The translations under genes and the position numbers were made by a program. Shown here piece after piece: positions 21,510 to 32,510 of a stretch of 64,000 nt of DNA. Numbering within the stretch: position 1 is the stretch's first letter; every line of letters starts with the position of its first letter. The notes below the pieces were generated by a model that was not told the DNA's origin, made no database searches, and saw nothing but the letters and a program-made list of their open reading frames with translations. This DNA comes from Miscanthus floridulus (lineage: Eukaryota; Streptophyta; Magnoliopsida; Poales; Poaceae). The stretch covers positions 23,367,086 through 23,431,085 of the forward strand of contig NC_089594.1 of the NCBI RefSeq assembly GCF_019320115.1. Direction: 5' to 3'.

Positions 21510-23350
21510 TGAAAGTGCATCTAGCCCTTTAGTGGGTTTTGGATGATTGAATGACAACATGATTAAAGGACTAACCCGTTTGCTAAGTGTGGACAGGTAA
21601 TAGATTATCTCACAGGTACTTAATGAAAGCCAAAATGATGTGTTGTTGTGTAAATAATCTAGTTCAAGCACAAGACAACAATGCAAATGGAATTTATGCA
21701 AAGGCTTAATTATTATGGGATTTCCATGTTCTATGTGAAAGCAAGCTTGTAAGAATTAATTAATGAGGCATAAGGGATTGCATATGGATTGGTCTCATAT
21801 TTGAAGCTTGCTAAATTGAAATGAAAAAGATAACAATACATGAATGGATGATTCAACACAAGATGTGACTTGATGGCTTGAGATGGTGAAGATAGCAAGG
21901 AAAGGCTTCGAGGTACTAAGCAAGGGTGAAGGGCAAGCGATGGCTTCGCGGCCAAAGAACCTAGCTAGGGTGAAGTAGAAAGTACTTGCATTTAGTCAAG
22001 GTACTAATCAAGCCACGATACTCATATTGATGTGGAGGATCAAATCACTATTGGAGTGTTTGATGGAAGTGACTTGATACATTTGGGATTATTCAAATTT
22101 GATGAATGGAATCAAGTCACGTGCTCAAGATGGCTATGCTCAAGTGAAAAGATCTATATCAACATGTTGGCACCCTCACTTGATGAAGATTGGAATACAC
22201 GGCTTTGTTTGAAAGAGATCAACTCAAAAGGTTTAACTTTGTTATACTTTCAATTTTGAGTTAATAAGAATGCCAAACTATTAAGAGGGATGCATCATGT
22301 TGATTGATAATGTTTCATAAGTGCTCAAGCCAACCCATGTGAGTTTTGAGTATTTGAGCGACAAAAGAGCTAACTTTATTTTTGCTGGTCTGGTAAGATA
22401 CTGGATGTGTCCGGTATTTACCCAGCAGTGGTAAAATTATTGTTCTCGGGTTGGTTTATCGGGAGTTCCGACGTAAGTCGGGAGTTCCGACAGTCGGGAG
22501 TTTCGGCAATGCTCGGGAGTTCCGACGTCTCTCACTTTAACTGACATTGGAGAGTTCACTGTCCTAGCCATACCGGACGTGTCCGGTCCAACAGCTAGTT
22601 TTCAAATGCCTTGAGGGTCAGGAGTTCCAACGTGAGTCGACAGTTCTGACACCTCACATACTTTAACTCAGTTACATGTTTTTTAAAATTGCTGAGGGTT
22701 GGGAGTTTCGACATGAGTCGGGAGTTCCGGCATTCATCGGGAGTTCCGACGCCTCACAACTTCACTGTAACTTAGTTACCGTTGGCGCAGTGTAAGTCAT
22801 ACCGGACGTGTCCGGTATGCATACCGGACGTGTCCGGTATTGCAATGGCTATAAAACGGCTAGTTTTTCAAGGGGGCTATAAATACCCCCAAGCCTCCAC
22901 CTTTGGAGGCTGCTGATGCTGCTGATTCTGCTAATTCTGCTGATACACACATGTTTTTGAGCCTTACCAACTCTTCCAACCCTCTCTTAGTGAGTGATTG
23001 ATCAAATTTGCCAAATTAAATTGTGGGTTGAGTGAAATTCAAAAAGAGAGCAATCCAACCACTTGAGCACTTGTGCATATTGTCTGTCTCGTGATTTGCA
23101 TTTGTTACTCTTGGACTCTTCGGTCCTAGATGGTTAGGCGTCGCTGGAGAGCACCTGAGAGATTGTGGTGTGCCTCAGAAAGTTTATAACGGTCGATTCC
23201 ACCGCCTTAGAATCATCTAGTGGAAGGAGGAAAAGGAGTTGGAAAAGACTCCGACTAGAGTGACCTTTGTGGTACCCTCTAGGGCTGACCTTCGTTGGAT
23301 CACTCGCAGCCCCCTCAACGGAGAGTAGGACTCGAACGAGTCCAAACTTC
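21510..23350 (+). repeat. RE2 3' LTR, truncated at its 3' end
   Basis: Starts TGAAAGTGCATCTAG and matches the 5' LTR until TCCAAACTTC at 23350, after which RE1 env-like sequence begins. About 505 bases present in the 5' LTR (14405-14909) are missing. It has the same motif pair (22801 and 22823) and TATA box (near 22877). Confidence 0.85.
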
Positions 23351-24011
23351 ACCCTAGATTGGCCAGCCTGCTACTACTTCTATGACTCTAGCTTTACAGC
23401 CCAGTGGACTTCAGAGTCAGGGACAACCAGTGGCATAGTTTCCTTCACATACAGAGCAGGTGTCCTAGTGGTTTGCCTCGCCAGTGCTAACCCCACAGTT
23501 CACACCTCTATAGAATGGCTTCACACCTGCTCAGACTTTCTCGCTATTTGTGCCAGATACCTCAGTCTCTAGGAGCCTTGGTGCTACTTTTAGTGAGTTG
23601 ATAGGATAGCCTACTCTACCATATCTACATGTTCCTGGTCCTTTCACAGTTGCTCCTATTATTGGGACTATAGAGACGCTCCCTTCTTTAGTTGCATCAT
23701 CAGAGTCGCCTGCTACAGTCATACCTGTAGAGTCACAGGCCGCACTAGTCTCTGCTCCGACCCAGACCGCTTCAACGTCGCTTCCAGCCACAGAGGGCCA
23801 GACTGCATAGAGCTTAGGATTAGATGATGATGGCACATAGTTCCAGATCGCTCATCACACCTCAGCGCCCGACTCGTCCGCTGCAGCCCCGCCGACCGAC
23901 CCTTAGGTTTTGATATTTGACACCAAAGGGGGAGAGGGATCGAGTATATTAGACTCAGGGGGAGCGATATATCTAGGGGGATCTTATCTACATTTGGCTT
24001 TTTATGTGTGA
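23351..24011 (+). pseudogene. RE1 env-like ORF, second part
   Basis: One frame (starting near 23364: QPATTSMTLALQPSGLQS) runs to TGA 24009-24011 with seven TAG codons and no other stops. It is Pro/Ser/Thr-rich, with the TGA just past a GGGGGAG-rich stretch (FDTKGGEGSS). It is the C-terminal part of the ORF begun at 10870. Part of the middle was probably lost with the end of the RE2 3' LTR. Confidence 0.6.
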
Positions 24012-24372
24012 TATATTTTTATGTATTCATGTTTACTATTATGCATTGAACTACATAAGTGTGATCGTAATCATGATATTTATGTGATATGTGACATGTG
24101 TGCTCTCTACTTGAATTATTTATATGTCATGTCACTTGGTTATGCTCATTTGCTTTGCTTCCGTGTTTTACTCCGATGCAAATGAGCTTTATTACTTGTA
24201 CTCATGCTTATTTTATATCTATTGAGTACATCATGTTGTCTTGGGTCATATAAGCTTGCCTAACTCTTTTGTTCTTATTATCAAAAGCTTATATGAACCA
24301 AGCAGGTTGAAAACCTTATCTCTTTTACATACTCGAGGTTGTATTGTCATCAATCACTAAAAAAGGAGAGAT
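24012..24372 (+). other. RE1 3' spacer and polypurine tract
   Basis: T-rich noncoding sequence ending in AAAAAAGGAGAGAT (24359-24372), the polypurine tract that abuts the LTR. Confidence 0.65.
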
Positions 24373-25950
24373 TGAAAGCATCTAGACCCCTAGTTGGATT
24401 TCGGTGATTAATGACAATATGAGATTACTGTGACTAACGTGTGTTTTGCAGAGGCAATTAAGTTAGGTCATGGTAATGGCAATTGATTGGGCAATCATGG
24501 TTGTCATGCCCCTAGGATGGAAATCATTTCGGTTTTCAAAGGATGGACGACAATGTTAAGAATGGACTAGTTCTAAGTGTCGTTTGGTGTTGAAGAGACA
24601 CTTAGAGTAGTTTAGGACTTTGTTTTTCCTTTGGTCGTACTATTAAGGGGGGTATAGACGGGTAGCTTGACATAGGTGAGTCTAGTGGGTTAGGTGTGGT
24701 GCACACTTGTCAAATCTAGCACTAGGTAGCTCCTAAATAGCCCTTAGATCAATTGGAGCGAACTTCATTCACATATGATTGCGAGTTGGAAGTGAATGGA
24801 TGGTCAAATGTTGATCGGACGCTGATTTCGGTGTGATCGGGCGCAGAGTCCGGTCAGTTCATTTGATCAAGGTGAAGTCATCTGGATACGACCGGACACT
24901 GAGTGTAATGTGATCGGACGCTGTGTGCCAGAGTCCGGTCAACTCTAGTAAGGTCCCAGAGAGGGAGAATCCTGATCGGACGCGTCCGGTCAGTGCTGAC
25001 CGGACATTGGTCAGGTTCCGGCTACTGACCGGACGCTGAGCAGCAAAGTGACCGGATGCTGGGTTCCAGAGTTCGGTCAACATCAGTAAGGTTCCAGAGG
25101 GCAGTTTTTGTGACCGGACGCTGGTCAGTGTCCGGTCACAACTTAACTGCTTGGTTGCGGGGTGGACTGACCGGAGCGTCCGATCATCCCGCAGTGGCAC
25201 ATAACGGTTCGTTTTGAATGAGGTGTTATAAATACTTTCTCTATTCACTCAAGGGATCACTTTTGCTCATTCCAATAGCTAAAAAACACCCTTGAGAGTG
25301 TCAAGAAGAGCAAGGTCCTAGTGAGGTGAATGAGATTTGAGAATCCAAGAGAGATGCCTCATTAGTGAAAGCAAGAGTAGCAAAGTGTGCATCCATCCTT
25401 CTTATTAGGCTTGTCGTGGTCAAGTGAGAGTTTGTGCTTGTTACTCTTGGTGATCGCCATTACCTAGACGTCTTGGTGGTGATTGGGAGCTTGGTGATCA
25501 TCCGACGGAGCTTGTGGATGACCCAACTCAAGTTGTGAGCGGTTGTGGGTGATTCACCGCGATGGAGTGTCGAAGAATTAACCCATAGAAAGCACTTGAT
25601 CCTTGGACGGATCAAGGGGGAGCTACACCCTTACGTGGGTGCTCCAACGAGGATTAGTGGGGAGTGGCGACTCGCCGATATATCGGCAAAACATCGCCGC
25701 GTTTCTCTTACTCTTTTTACTTTAAGCATTTACTTTGAGCAATTCAATTTTTATCTTTACATTAATAGAATTGCCATGCTAGAGTAGGATTGAAACATAG
25801 GTTGCTTAACTTTTGTGTGGTAGAACAATAGAAACACTTTATAGGCACCAGAGGTGAAGTGGGCTAGCTATAGGGTTTAATTATTGCAAAGATTTTTAGA
25901 ATTAGCTCAATTTACATCTACTCTTACTCTTAGTCGTCTTAATTATTTCA
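24373..25950 (+). repeat. RE1 3' LTR
   Basis: Starts TGAAAGCATCTAGACC after the polypurine tract. It has a motif array (24891-25140), a TATA box (near 25226) and the long R/U5 shared with 480-1492. Similarity weakens after 25913; the end at 25950 (ATTTCA) is my best guess. Confidence 0.8.
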
Positions 25951-26111
25951 CTTGATTCGCCAACTTGTTGGAAATTGTAGAAGAGGGGGCGTGGGGAGAT
26001 CTCTGGCGCAGGTCCAATCTTGATCTTGGCATTTGAGAACTAGGGGCCTCAGCGACAGCAAGGCAGCAGCAGGACGCAACAGGTAATGCCAAGGCCACGT
26101 GAGGTGTGGTA

Positions 26112-26355
26112 GGCCTCGTTTAGTTTCAAAAAGTTTTCTAAAAAAAAATGCTACAGTAGTCATCACATCGAATCTTGCGATACGTATATAAAGCATTAAA
26201 CGTAAACGAAAAAAACTAATTGGACAATTTGGTTGGAAATCGCGAGACGGACGTTTTGAGCCTAATTAGTCCATGATTGAATACTAATTGTCAAATAAAA
26301 ATGATAGTGCTACGGTAACCAAATTTCTAAATTTCACTCAACTAAATGTAGCCCT
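26112..26355. mobile_element. MITE-like element, copy 1
   Basis: Begins GGCCTCGTTTAGTTT and ends AACTAAATGTAGCCC, with the internal blocks CACATCGAATCTTG, GCATTAAACGTA, GAGCCTAATTAGTCCATG and GTGCTACGGTA that recur in copies 2 and 3. This is a widespread grass MITE; I do not assign a superfamily. Confidence 0.65.
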
Positions 26356-26417
26356 ACACACACTTCCTATCTTTTTCCCCTTCCTTCCCGCAGGCAAAAA
26401 AGGTTATTTGTACAGCA

Positions 26418-26695
26418 GGCCCTTGTTTAGTTCCCCCAAACTTCCAACTTTGGCACTATGCAAAAAGAAGATTCTCCGTCACATCAAACTTGCGGTACAT
26501 GTATGGAGTACTAAATGTAGATGAAATCAAAAACTAATTGTACAGTTTGGTTGAACTTTACGAGACGAATCTTTTGAGCCTAATTAGTCAATGTTTGAAC
26601 AATAATTCACAAATACAAACGAAATTACTACAGTGCTTGCCGTCACATCAAACACTGTGCAGGTGCTGAATCCGGCCAGACCTAAACGCGCCCCA
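26418..26695. mobile_element. MITE-like element, copy 2
   Basis: Begins GGCCCTTGTTTAGTTCCC and shares the CACATCAAACTTGCGG, GTACTAAATGTAGATGAA and GAGCCTAATTAGTCAATG blocks with copy 1. The right end is degraded. Confidence 0.6.
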
Positions 26696-26956
26696 GAAAG
26701 AAATACATAGGAGTACCCTGCATGGTTATTACCGGTGTCTGATTAAGCAAGTGACCACCAGCTGCTGTCCTTCTTTGTTTGTTTGAGAAAACTGATCACC
26801 AACCAAATGCATGTTGCTAAACCAGATGCAATGCAATGAGATGAGATGAAGGGGAAGGTAGCGATTAGTTATTCGGTCGAGATCCGTTCCGTTAGCGCAC
26901 CGTTATGATTGGATTCCGGACAGTGCAGTACACAGTAGCATCTGATGATATATAAT

Positions 26957-26993
26957 AGCAGCACGCAGCACGCAGCACGCAGCACGCAGCACC
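26957..26993. repeat. Microsatellite (GCAGCAC)n
   Basis: Five tandem copies of the heptamer. Confidence 0.8.
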
Positions 26994-27880
26994 TCTCGGC
27001 CCCTCCGGTTTCTCCAAAGGCTGACAGGCTGAATAATGCCCAAACAAAACATAAGCACGCATTAGCGCGAGAACAATGCATCTAACCCATGCAGGGGTTC
27101 AGAAAATCAGAACCATGTGACGGAATACCTGTCTCCAAAGAAGCAAGCAAAGCGACACCGGCGATTTCATATCCCCAGTAGTTTACGGAATCTGATACAG
27201 ATCTGCCATTTGAAAATGCTAAATGCATGGCACGGACAGATCATCTGGTGCCCTGTTGCCCAATCTTTCAACAACAGGAGGTGCCTCCCAAATGCCTGAT
27301 TAACAACCGCTAATTATAGATATAATATAATCCTCCAATGCCAACCACAGGCAGAGGCAGCGGGATGAGCAGGAGGGGTAGGCACAGTCGCTTTGCCCCC
27401 ACGCAGGCCTCGATGGGCACCATGTTGAAGGCTCGGCTCCCAGTCCCAGCAGTGCAGCGTCCGTACCAGGGGCAGGTCAGGTCGTCGTCCTGCACCCATG
27501 GTTTGAATGGGAATAATGCAGCAGCATTGCAGTGCAGCAGGGCAAATTCATGGCCTCAATAGTCATGGGGGTGGACAGCCAGGCCTTCAGTGGTTAGGGT
27601 TGCAATCCAACCAAAAGCCAGCTCCCTCGCTCACAAGTCTTGTCCTCTCAAGAGGAAGGGGGTGGACAGCCAGGCCTTCAATGGGACTGACCGAGCCCCT
27701 TGATGGTGTTGAATCTGAGACCAAAAACAAGTGGCTGGTTCAGTACAAGCTGCTGGTGCATGATAATTGCACACTACTACTACTACTACTAGCTCAGAGC
27801 CCATGCAACGCAATGCATGCAGTACACCTCAAATGTCACATATACTTATCTCACATGACAAGGCCCACTACGGCGCTCAT

Positions 27881-28128
27881 GAGCCCTCGTTTAGTTCCAC
27901 CCTCAACTTCCAAAAAGTTGCTACAGTACCTGTCATATCGAATGTTTACGGCCCGTGCATAGAGCATTAAATGTAGATGAAAAGAAAAACTAATTACACA
28001 GTTTAGTGGGAAATTGCGAGACGAACGTTTTGAGCCTAATTAGTCCATGTTTGAACACTATTTGCCAAATAAAAACGAACGTGCTACAGTAGCCCCAAAA
28101 TCCAAATTCCACAACTAAACACAGCCTG
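27881..28128. mobile_element. MITE-like element, copy 3
   Basis: Begins GCCCTCGTTTAGTTCC and ends AACTAAACACAGCC, flanked by TGA on both sides, with the same internal blocks as copies 1 and 2. Confidence 0.65.
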
Positions 28129-28471
28129 AGTCATGGCATGAACAAGTTATTGCTCACCAGCTCCTCACTCAGCTGAAGATGAACTGAACTGAACTGCTGC
28201 TGCCTCTGCCTGGTAGTAGTAGAGGCAGACAAGGCCAGCAAAACATGTCAATCCACACATCAGTTCAGGTTAATCCATTCGGTTCCAGTCCACCCGCCTG
28301 AGATAGTAACAAGGACAAGAAACGCAAGAGACAGGGCCGTATGGGAAATTGCGATGGTAACCTGGAGTGTCCAGGACTCGCTTTCTTGCACCTTCCCAAA
28401 GCCAAATGGAAACTGAGCGGCCTGAAACACTAGGAACCTGGACCTCTCTATTCTACTGCAAGTAAGCAAGC

Positions 28472-28590
28472 ACCCTGTTCGCTTGTTGGTTTCAGCCAGC
28501 CCAAATCAACCAGCCAACAGTATTTTTCTTTCACAACAAATTAGCACCAGCCAGCCCAAACCAGCCAAAAAACCAACCAGCGAACACGGC
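28472..28590. mobile_element. Short MITE of the CCCTGTTCGC type
   Basis: Begins CCCTGTTCGCTTGTTGGTTT, ends in the inverted AAACCAACCAGCGAACACGG, and is filled with CAGCCAGCCCAAA repeats. About 119 bp. A common grass element. Confidence 0.6.
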
Positions 28591-29118
28591 GAAGAAAAGA
28601 AGGTTAGAAAAGAAAAGGAGAGAAACAAACATTAAGGGAAGGGAGTTCATCAGGACAGCGGTCATGCATGCGATGCAATGCATAGCATAGGCCCCAACCA
28701 CCCCTCGCACATGGAAAGGCATGGTAGGGCGGGCCTGCCGTGTCCCGGCCCCCGGCCTGGATGGCTGTGATTAGGCCACAATGGCCAGGCGCCAACTTTT
28801 TAAGTGCCACCACCTGATCATTCCTCAGCGGCTACACTGGGGGCTAACCTCACCACCTTTGAAGCCCTTCCTTCACTTTGATTCTTCCTGTCTACCTAGG
28901 TTAAAATAATAATATACTAGCTGTACTCTCCTCTCTCTCTCAAGATCAAATGCACCTGCACCAAAGACCACCTAAGCAGCAAAAGTCTCCTAGTCATCAT
29001 GCATGTACATGTACTCCTACCATGGAAATAATTATAATTATATATCAATAGTACAGTACATGTACAGGCCTCCCTGACCATCTAGAGTTTCTTCTGCTAC
29101 TGCTACTTGGGAGGCTGG

Positions 29119-29128
29119 CTATAAATGG
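29119..29128 (+). promoter_or_regulatory. TATA box of the B3 gene
   Basis: CTATAAATGG about 160 bases before the ATG, followed by a CT-rich leader typical of plant 5' UTRs. Confidence 0.55.
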
Positions 29129-29288
29129 CTGGCCATGACATATGCATGCCTCCCTCTACACAGCACACCACCACCACTCTCCCTCTCCTCGCTGCCAATC
29201 TTTTGGCAAGAACCTCTCTTTCTTTCTTCCACGGTTCCACCTCTAGTAGTTAGCAGCTTTAGCATTCCTCCACACCAACAAGGCAAGA

Positions 29289-30353
29289 ATGGCTACGCAC
29301 CATCTCGCCCAGGGGCACCCCCAGGCGTGGTCGTGGGGGATGGCCATGTACACCAACCTGCAATACCACCACCAGTACGAGAGGGAGCATCTGTTCGAGA
29401 AGCCGCTCACGCCCAGCGACGTGGGAAAGCTCAACCGCCTGGTGATCCCCAAGCAGCACGCGGAGAGGTACTTCCCCCTCGGCGGCGGGGGAGACGGCAG
29501 CCAGAAGGGCCTGCTGCTGGCCTTCGAGGACGAGGCCGGCAAGCCGTGGCGGTTCCGGTACTCGTACTGGACCAGCAGCCAGAGCTACGTGCTCACCAAG
29601 GGCTGGAGCCGCTACGTCAAGGAGAAGCGCCTCGACGCCGGCGACGTCGTGCGCTTCGAGCGGGTGCGCGGTGGCCTTGGCGCCGGCGACCGCCTCTTCA
29701 TCTGCTGCAGGCGTCGTGGCGAGAGCGCGGCACCACCGGCACCGACGCCGCCACCGCCCGTGCGCGCTCCGGCGCCCGCGCTGAACGCCGCTGGTGAGCA
29801 GCAGCCGTGGAGCCCCATGTGCTACAGCACGTCGGGATCGTCGTACCCGACCAGCCCCACCAGCCCCTACGCCTACCACAACGATACGCCACACGCAGGT
29901 AAGAAAAGCATCCAAGAACAGAACAACACTTTTTTATTTATGATTGATGCGATGCTAACAAAGGTAGAAAAGAGCAGAGATTATGTCAGCTCACGCCATT
30001 TCCGGTCGATGACTGCAGGTGAGGCAGACGCCAAGAGCAGCGGCACGCCTACGGCGCCGTCGAGGAAGCTCCGGCTGTTCGGCGTCAACCTCGATTGCGG
30101 CCCGGAGCCGGAGCCAGAGACGCCGACGGCAATGTACCAGAGTCCCTACGCAGCAGTGTCCGCCGTTCCCAGTTACTGGTAAGTAGTATTACAAACATCA
30201 CAGAGATCAGTTGCAATACACTACTACTAGTTGAAGCTGAATGAATTTAATTAATGAAAAAGAACAAGTATAAGCAAAGCATCAGTTTTTCTGCTCAACT
30301 TGTATAGGAGTAATTATGTTTTGTGTTTCTTTGTCAACAGGGGCAGTTCATAA
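29289..30353 (+). CDS. B3-domain transcription factor, NGATHA-like
   Basis: Nuclear DNA-binding protein of the RAV/NGATHA B3 group, whose members bind CACCTG-like sites and mostly repress growth genes. Exons inferred: 29289-29898, 30019-30178 and 30341-30353, giving 260 residues. The B3 domain spans about residues 35-145 ([51 protein letters not shown]). A Pro-rich linker follows, then RLFGVNL at 222-228, the repressor motif of this group. The N-terminus (MATHHLAQ ... [14 protein letters not shown]) and C-terminus (AVPSYWGSS) match what I remember of rice Os08g0157700 and its relatives. There is no AP2 domain, so it is not a RAV protein. Start and B3 domain are certain; the last intron is inferred from the GTAAGT donor, the CAACAG acceptor and family C-termini. 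Otherwise TAA 30180-30182 ends the protein after SYW. Confidence 0.9.
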
Positions 30354-31548
30354 GACAGAGGAGAGGAGGAAGGAGATCTGAGGCCATGCTCTGCGCAGCA
30401 GCCTAACAACCTGCAATGAAGAAACTAGCTACCACTACTACTGTTCTCTACTCTGTCTGTACTGAGCGACAGGTTTGAATTGACCAGCGGAATGAAAAGG
30501 AAAGGGGGTGAAAGAGATCCCTTGTTTCCCGGGCAATCTTCCTTCCATCACCGCAGACCCCAGACTCGCCCTTTTTCTCCCCATGTTGCCTTCCAGAAAC
30601 CCTACGTGCAGTACGGGGTCCGGCCGGGCCGGCCCCCTTGCGGCCGCAGCAGCAGGTAGCAGTAGCTAGGAGGTTTCAGGAAACATCAGGTTGAAAAGGA
30701 TGGGTAGCTAGAGAGACAGAGAGGGAGTGACGGATGGTGACACGTGCAAAAAAAACAAAAGGACATGCTTGAAAGCATGTACTGTATGTGCGTGTCATCT
30801 GTGGTAGGAGTAGGACTGTGGAAGTATGTGAGATGTGGGTGGGTCCAAGAATGGACTGTGATGCATGAAGCTGATGTATCTAGCTATCATCTCCCTCCCC
30901 TGCTCCTTCAAGGAACAGAGAAATGTCCTCATTGGGATTTTGTTCTTCTCTCCCTGACTCCCCTCTTCTGTTTTTTTTTTCTAGTGTTATGGTCTTTATG
31001 CACTCATTTTTTCAACTTTCTAAGACAGAGGTTTAGATTAGACAGAGAGAGTTAAATGATCTAATCCCAGCCCATGGATCTGAATTGTCATTTAAGTAAG
31101 GAAAAAAGGTACATAATGAGAGGTCAGGAGAGCAAAAGAAAGATAACTGTAAATGGCCAAAGGCTGAAGCAGTCATTGCTTCAATGCTTTCTACTCTTAT
31201 CTGTCTACTTCATACAACCAATCCTTTCACCTCTGACGATGGTAGATGTGCAATGGCATTGTCAGCCTTCTCCAAACAACCAAACCAAACAACATGATAA
31301 AAACCATCAGACGCCCATACATTAATTAAAGAAGCGGCGATGCCGACATCTGGGGATTTCCATGTCCCGATCCCTCACTAGAGTAGCAGTACTAGACTAT
31401 CCTCAGTGGCAGTGGGCGGTTCTCCATCTTTTTGTTCCCTCGGGAAGGAAAGGCTCAGCAAAAGTTTCAGTGTCCAAGTGGGCTCAATTTGCCCTAATAG
31501 GATACTCAGAAAAAAAGGTCTGGCTGGCCAAGCTGACGGTCTTAGTTA

Positions 31549-31750
31549 GGGCACCTGCAAATGGCTGACTCATCAGCTAGCTCGAAGAAAGAGAAAAACT
31601 AGCTCTTGATCGAGAGCCAGTCTCATACATACATTCCAAGGTCATATGAGAGTGTCATGTAGGCCTAATTTAATTATAAGCCATTGCTAAGAGCTAACAC
31701 TATTAGAGAGATCGGCTTAGAGCTACTAACTTATACCATTGCGGGTGCCC
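31549..31750. mobile_element. Tourist-like MITE
   Basis: Inverted ends GGGCACCTGCAAATGG and CCATTGCGGGTGCCC, flanked on both sides by TTA, the three-base target duplication of PIF/Harbinger elements. 202 bp. Confidence 0.7.
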
Positions 31751-32251
31751 TTAGAGGCAGGTTTCAGACAGGAGAGGGGCAAGATTCCCCGCAGCACGTA
31801 TCAAAAGATGGACGCAGATCTGGCTGGCTGACCCTTTTCTTGCCTGAGCCTGACTGCCTACTCCTACATCGGAAAGCCTCGTAGCACGAGGCTAAACTGA
31901 TCGTTTGGCCCAGGGCCAGCCATCCGGCCGGCCACCGGTCAAATAATTCAGAGCAGTGGTATGGCAGATGCCTGGAGAAACCTGACCTAACCAAGCTGAC
32001 GCGGCGCAATCAGCCTGGAGTATATAATTAATTGTTAAGGGAGGCTGTAGCTAGCTAGCTGTAATACTAACACAGTTGCATTGCCTTCGTGTCCACTTGT
32101 GTGAAGCACAAGGGAGCTTAAACAAAGTGCATGAAGAATCTAGAGTGGCAGCCTCTTACCTTAGGTCACCTAATTGGGTATGGAGGCGCATCTCGCGGTG
32201 TAAAGACTCTCCAGCCGCAACTCGCAAGTAGCCTGAGAGAGAGAAGATACA

Positions 32252-32510
32252 TACTGCATCGGTTCTTTTCAGAAAAGAATGCAATGTTATGTTTGGCCAG
32301 AGCTTAGATTTAACTGAATTCTTAGGAAATAACATTTAAAACTCCAAATAGGTATATTATCACAATATATATATATATTCTACGATAAATATAATGATAC
32401 TCATTTAGTATGATAAACGTTAATATCTTTTAAAATAAACTTAGTCCAACTTAAGGTAGTTTGACTAAACACTATTGGAAATTGTATTCTTTTTTGGATG
32501 GAGGGAGTAT
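32252..32510. mobile_element. Stowaway-like MITE
   Basis: The right end reads GGATGGAGGGAGTA and the left end is a degraded inverted copy (TACTGCATCGG). TA flanks, AT-rich interior. Typical of Tc1/mariner-derived grass MITEs. Confidence 0.55.

Larger units (their letters stand above)
12537..23350 (+). mobile_element. RE2: pol-less copia-type element nested in RE1
   Basis: A 2373-bp 5' LTR (TG...CA), initiator-Met PBS, gag, ~1.4-kb spacer, a second ORF, polypurine tract and a 3' LTR truncated by about 500 bases. No protease, integrase, RT or RNase H motif occurs between gag (ends 16911) and the second ORF (starts 19008). It would depend on pol from a relative. The gag and PBS are copia-like and the layout resembles RE1 without pol. 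No target duplication can be read because the 3' LTR end is missing. Confidence 0.8.
480..25950 (+). mobile_element. RE1: decayed SIRE/Maximus-type Ty1/copia element with two nested insertions
   Basis: The order is 5' LTR (truncated), initiator-Met PBS, gag with zinc knuckles and coiled coils, protease, integrase, reverse transcriptase, RNase H, a long spacer, an env-like ORF, a polypurine tract and a 3' LTR. This is the copia order (integrase before RT), with the extra third ORF typical of SIRE/Maximus elements. The two LTRs align from about 480-1492 with 24938-25950. RE3 sits in the RT/RNase H region and RE2 in the env-like ORF. All ORFs are broken by stops or deletions, so it is not autonomous. 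No target duplication can be seen because the 5' end is missing. Confidence 0.85.
25951..29118. other. Intergenic region upstream of the B3 gene
   Basis: No host ORF I can support. It holds four MITE-like elements and a seven-base microsatellite, listed separately. The last few hundred bases before 29119 are presumably the B3 gene promoter. Confidence 0.5.

Noticed and set aside
27338..27962. ORFs in the B3 upstream region
   Set aside because: Short, frame-inconsistent and extend into a MITE; no family recognised.
29135..29915. Long ORFs on both strands over the B3 gene (220 and 218 codons)
   Set aside because: They overlap the B3 domain in other frames and arise from high GC at third codon positions; low-complexity, Arg/Ala/Pro-rich.
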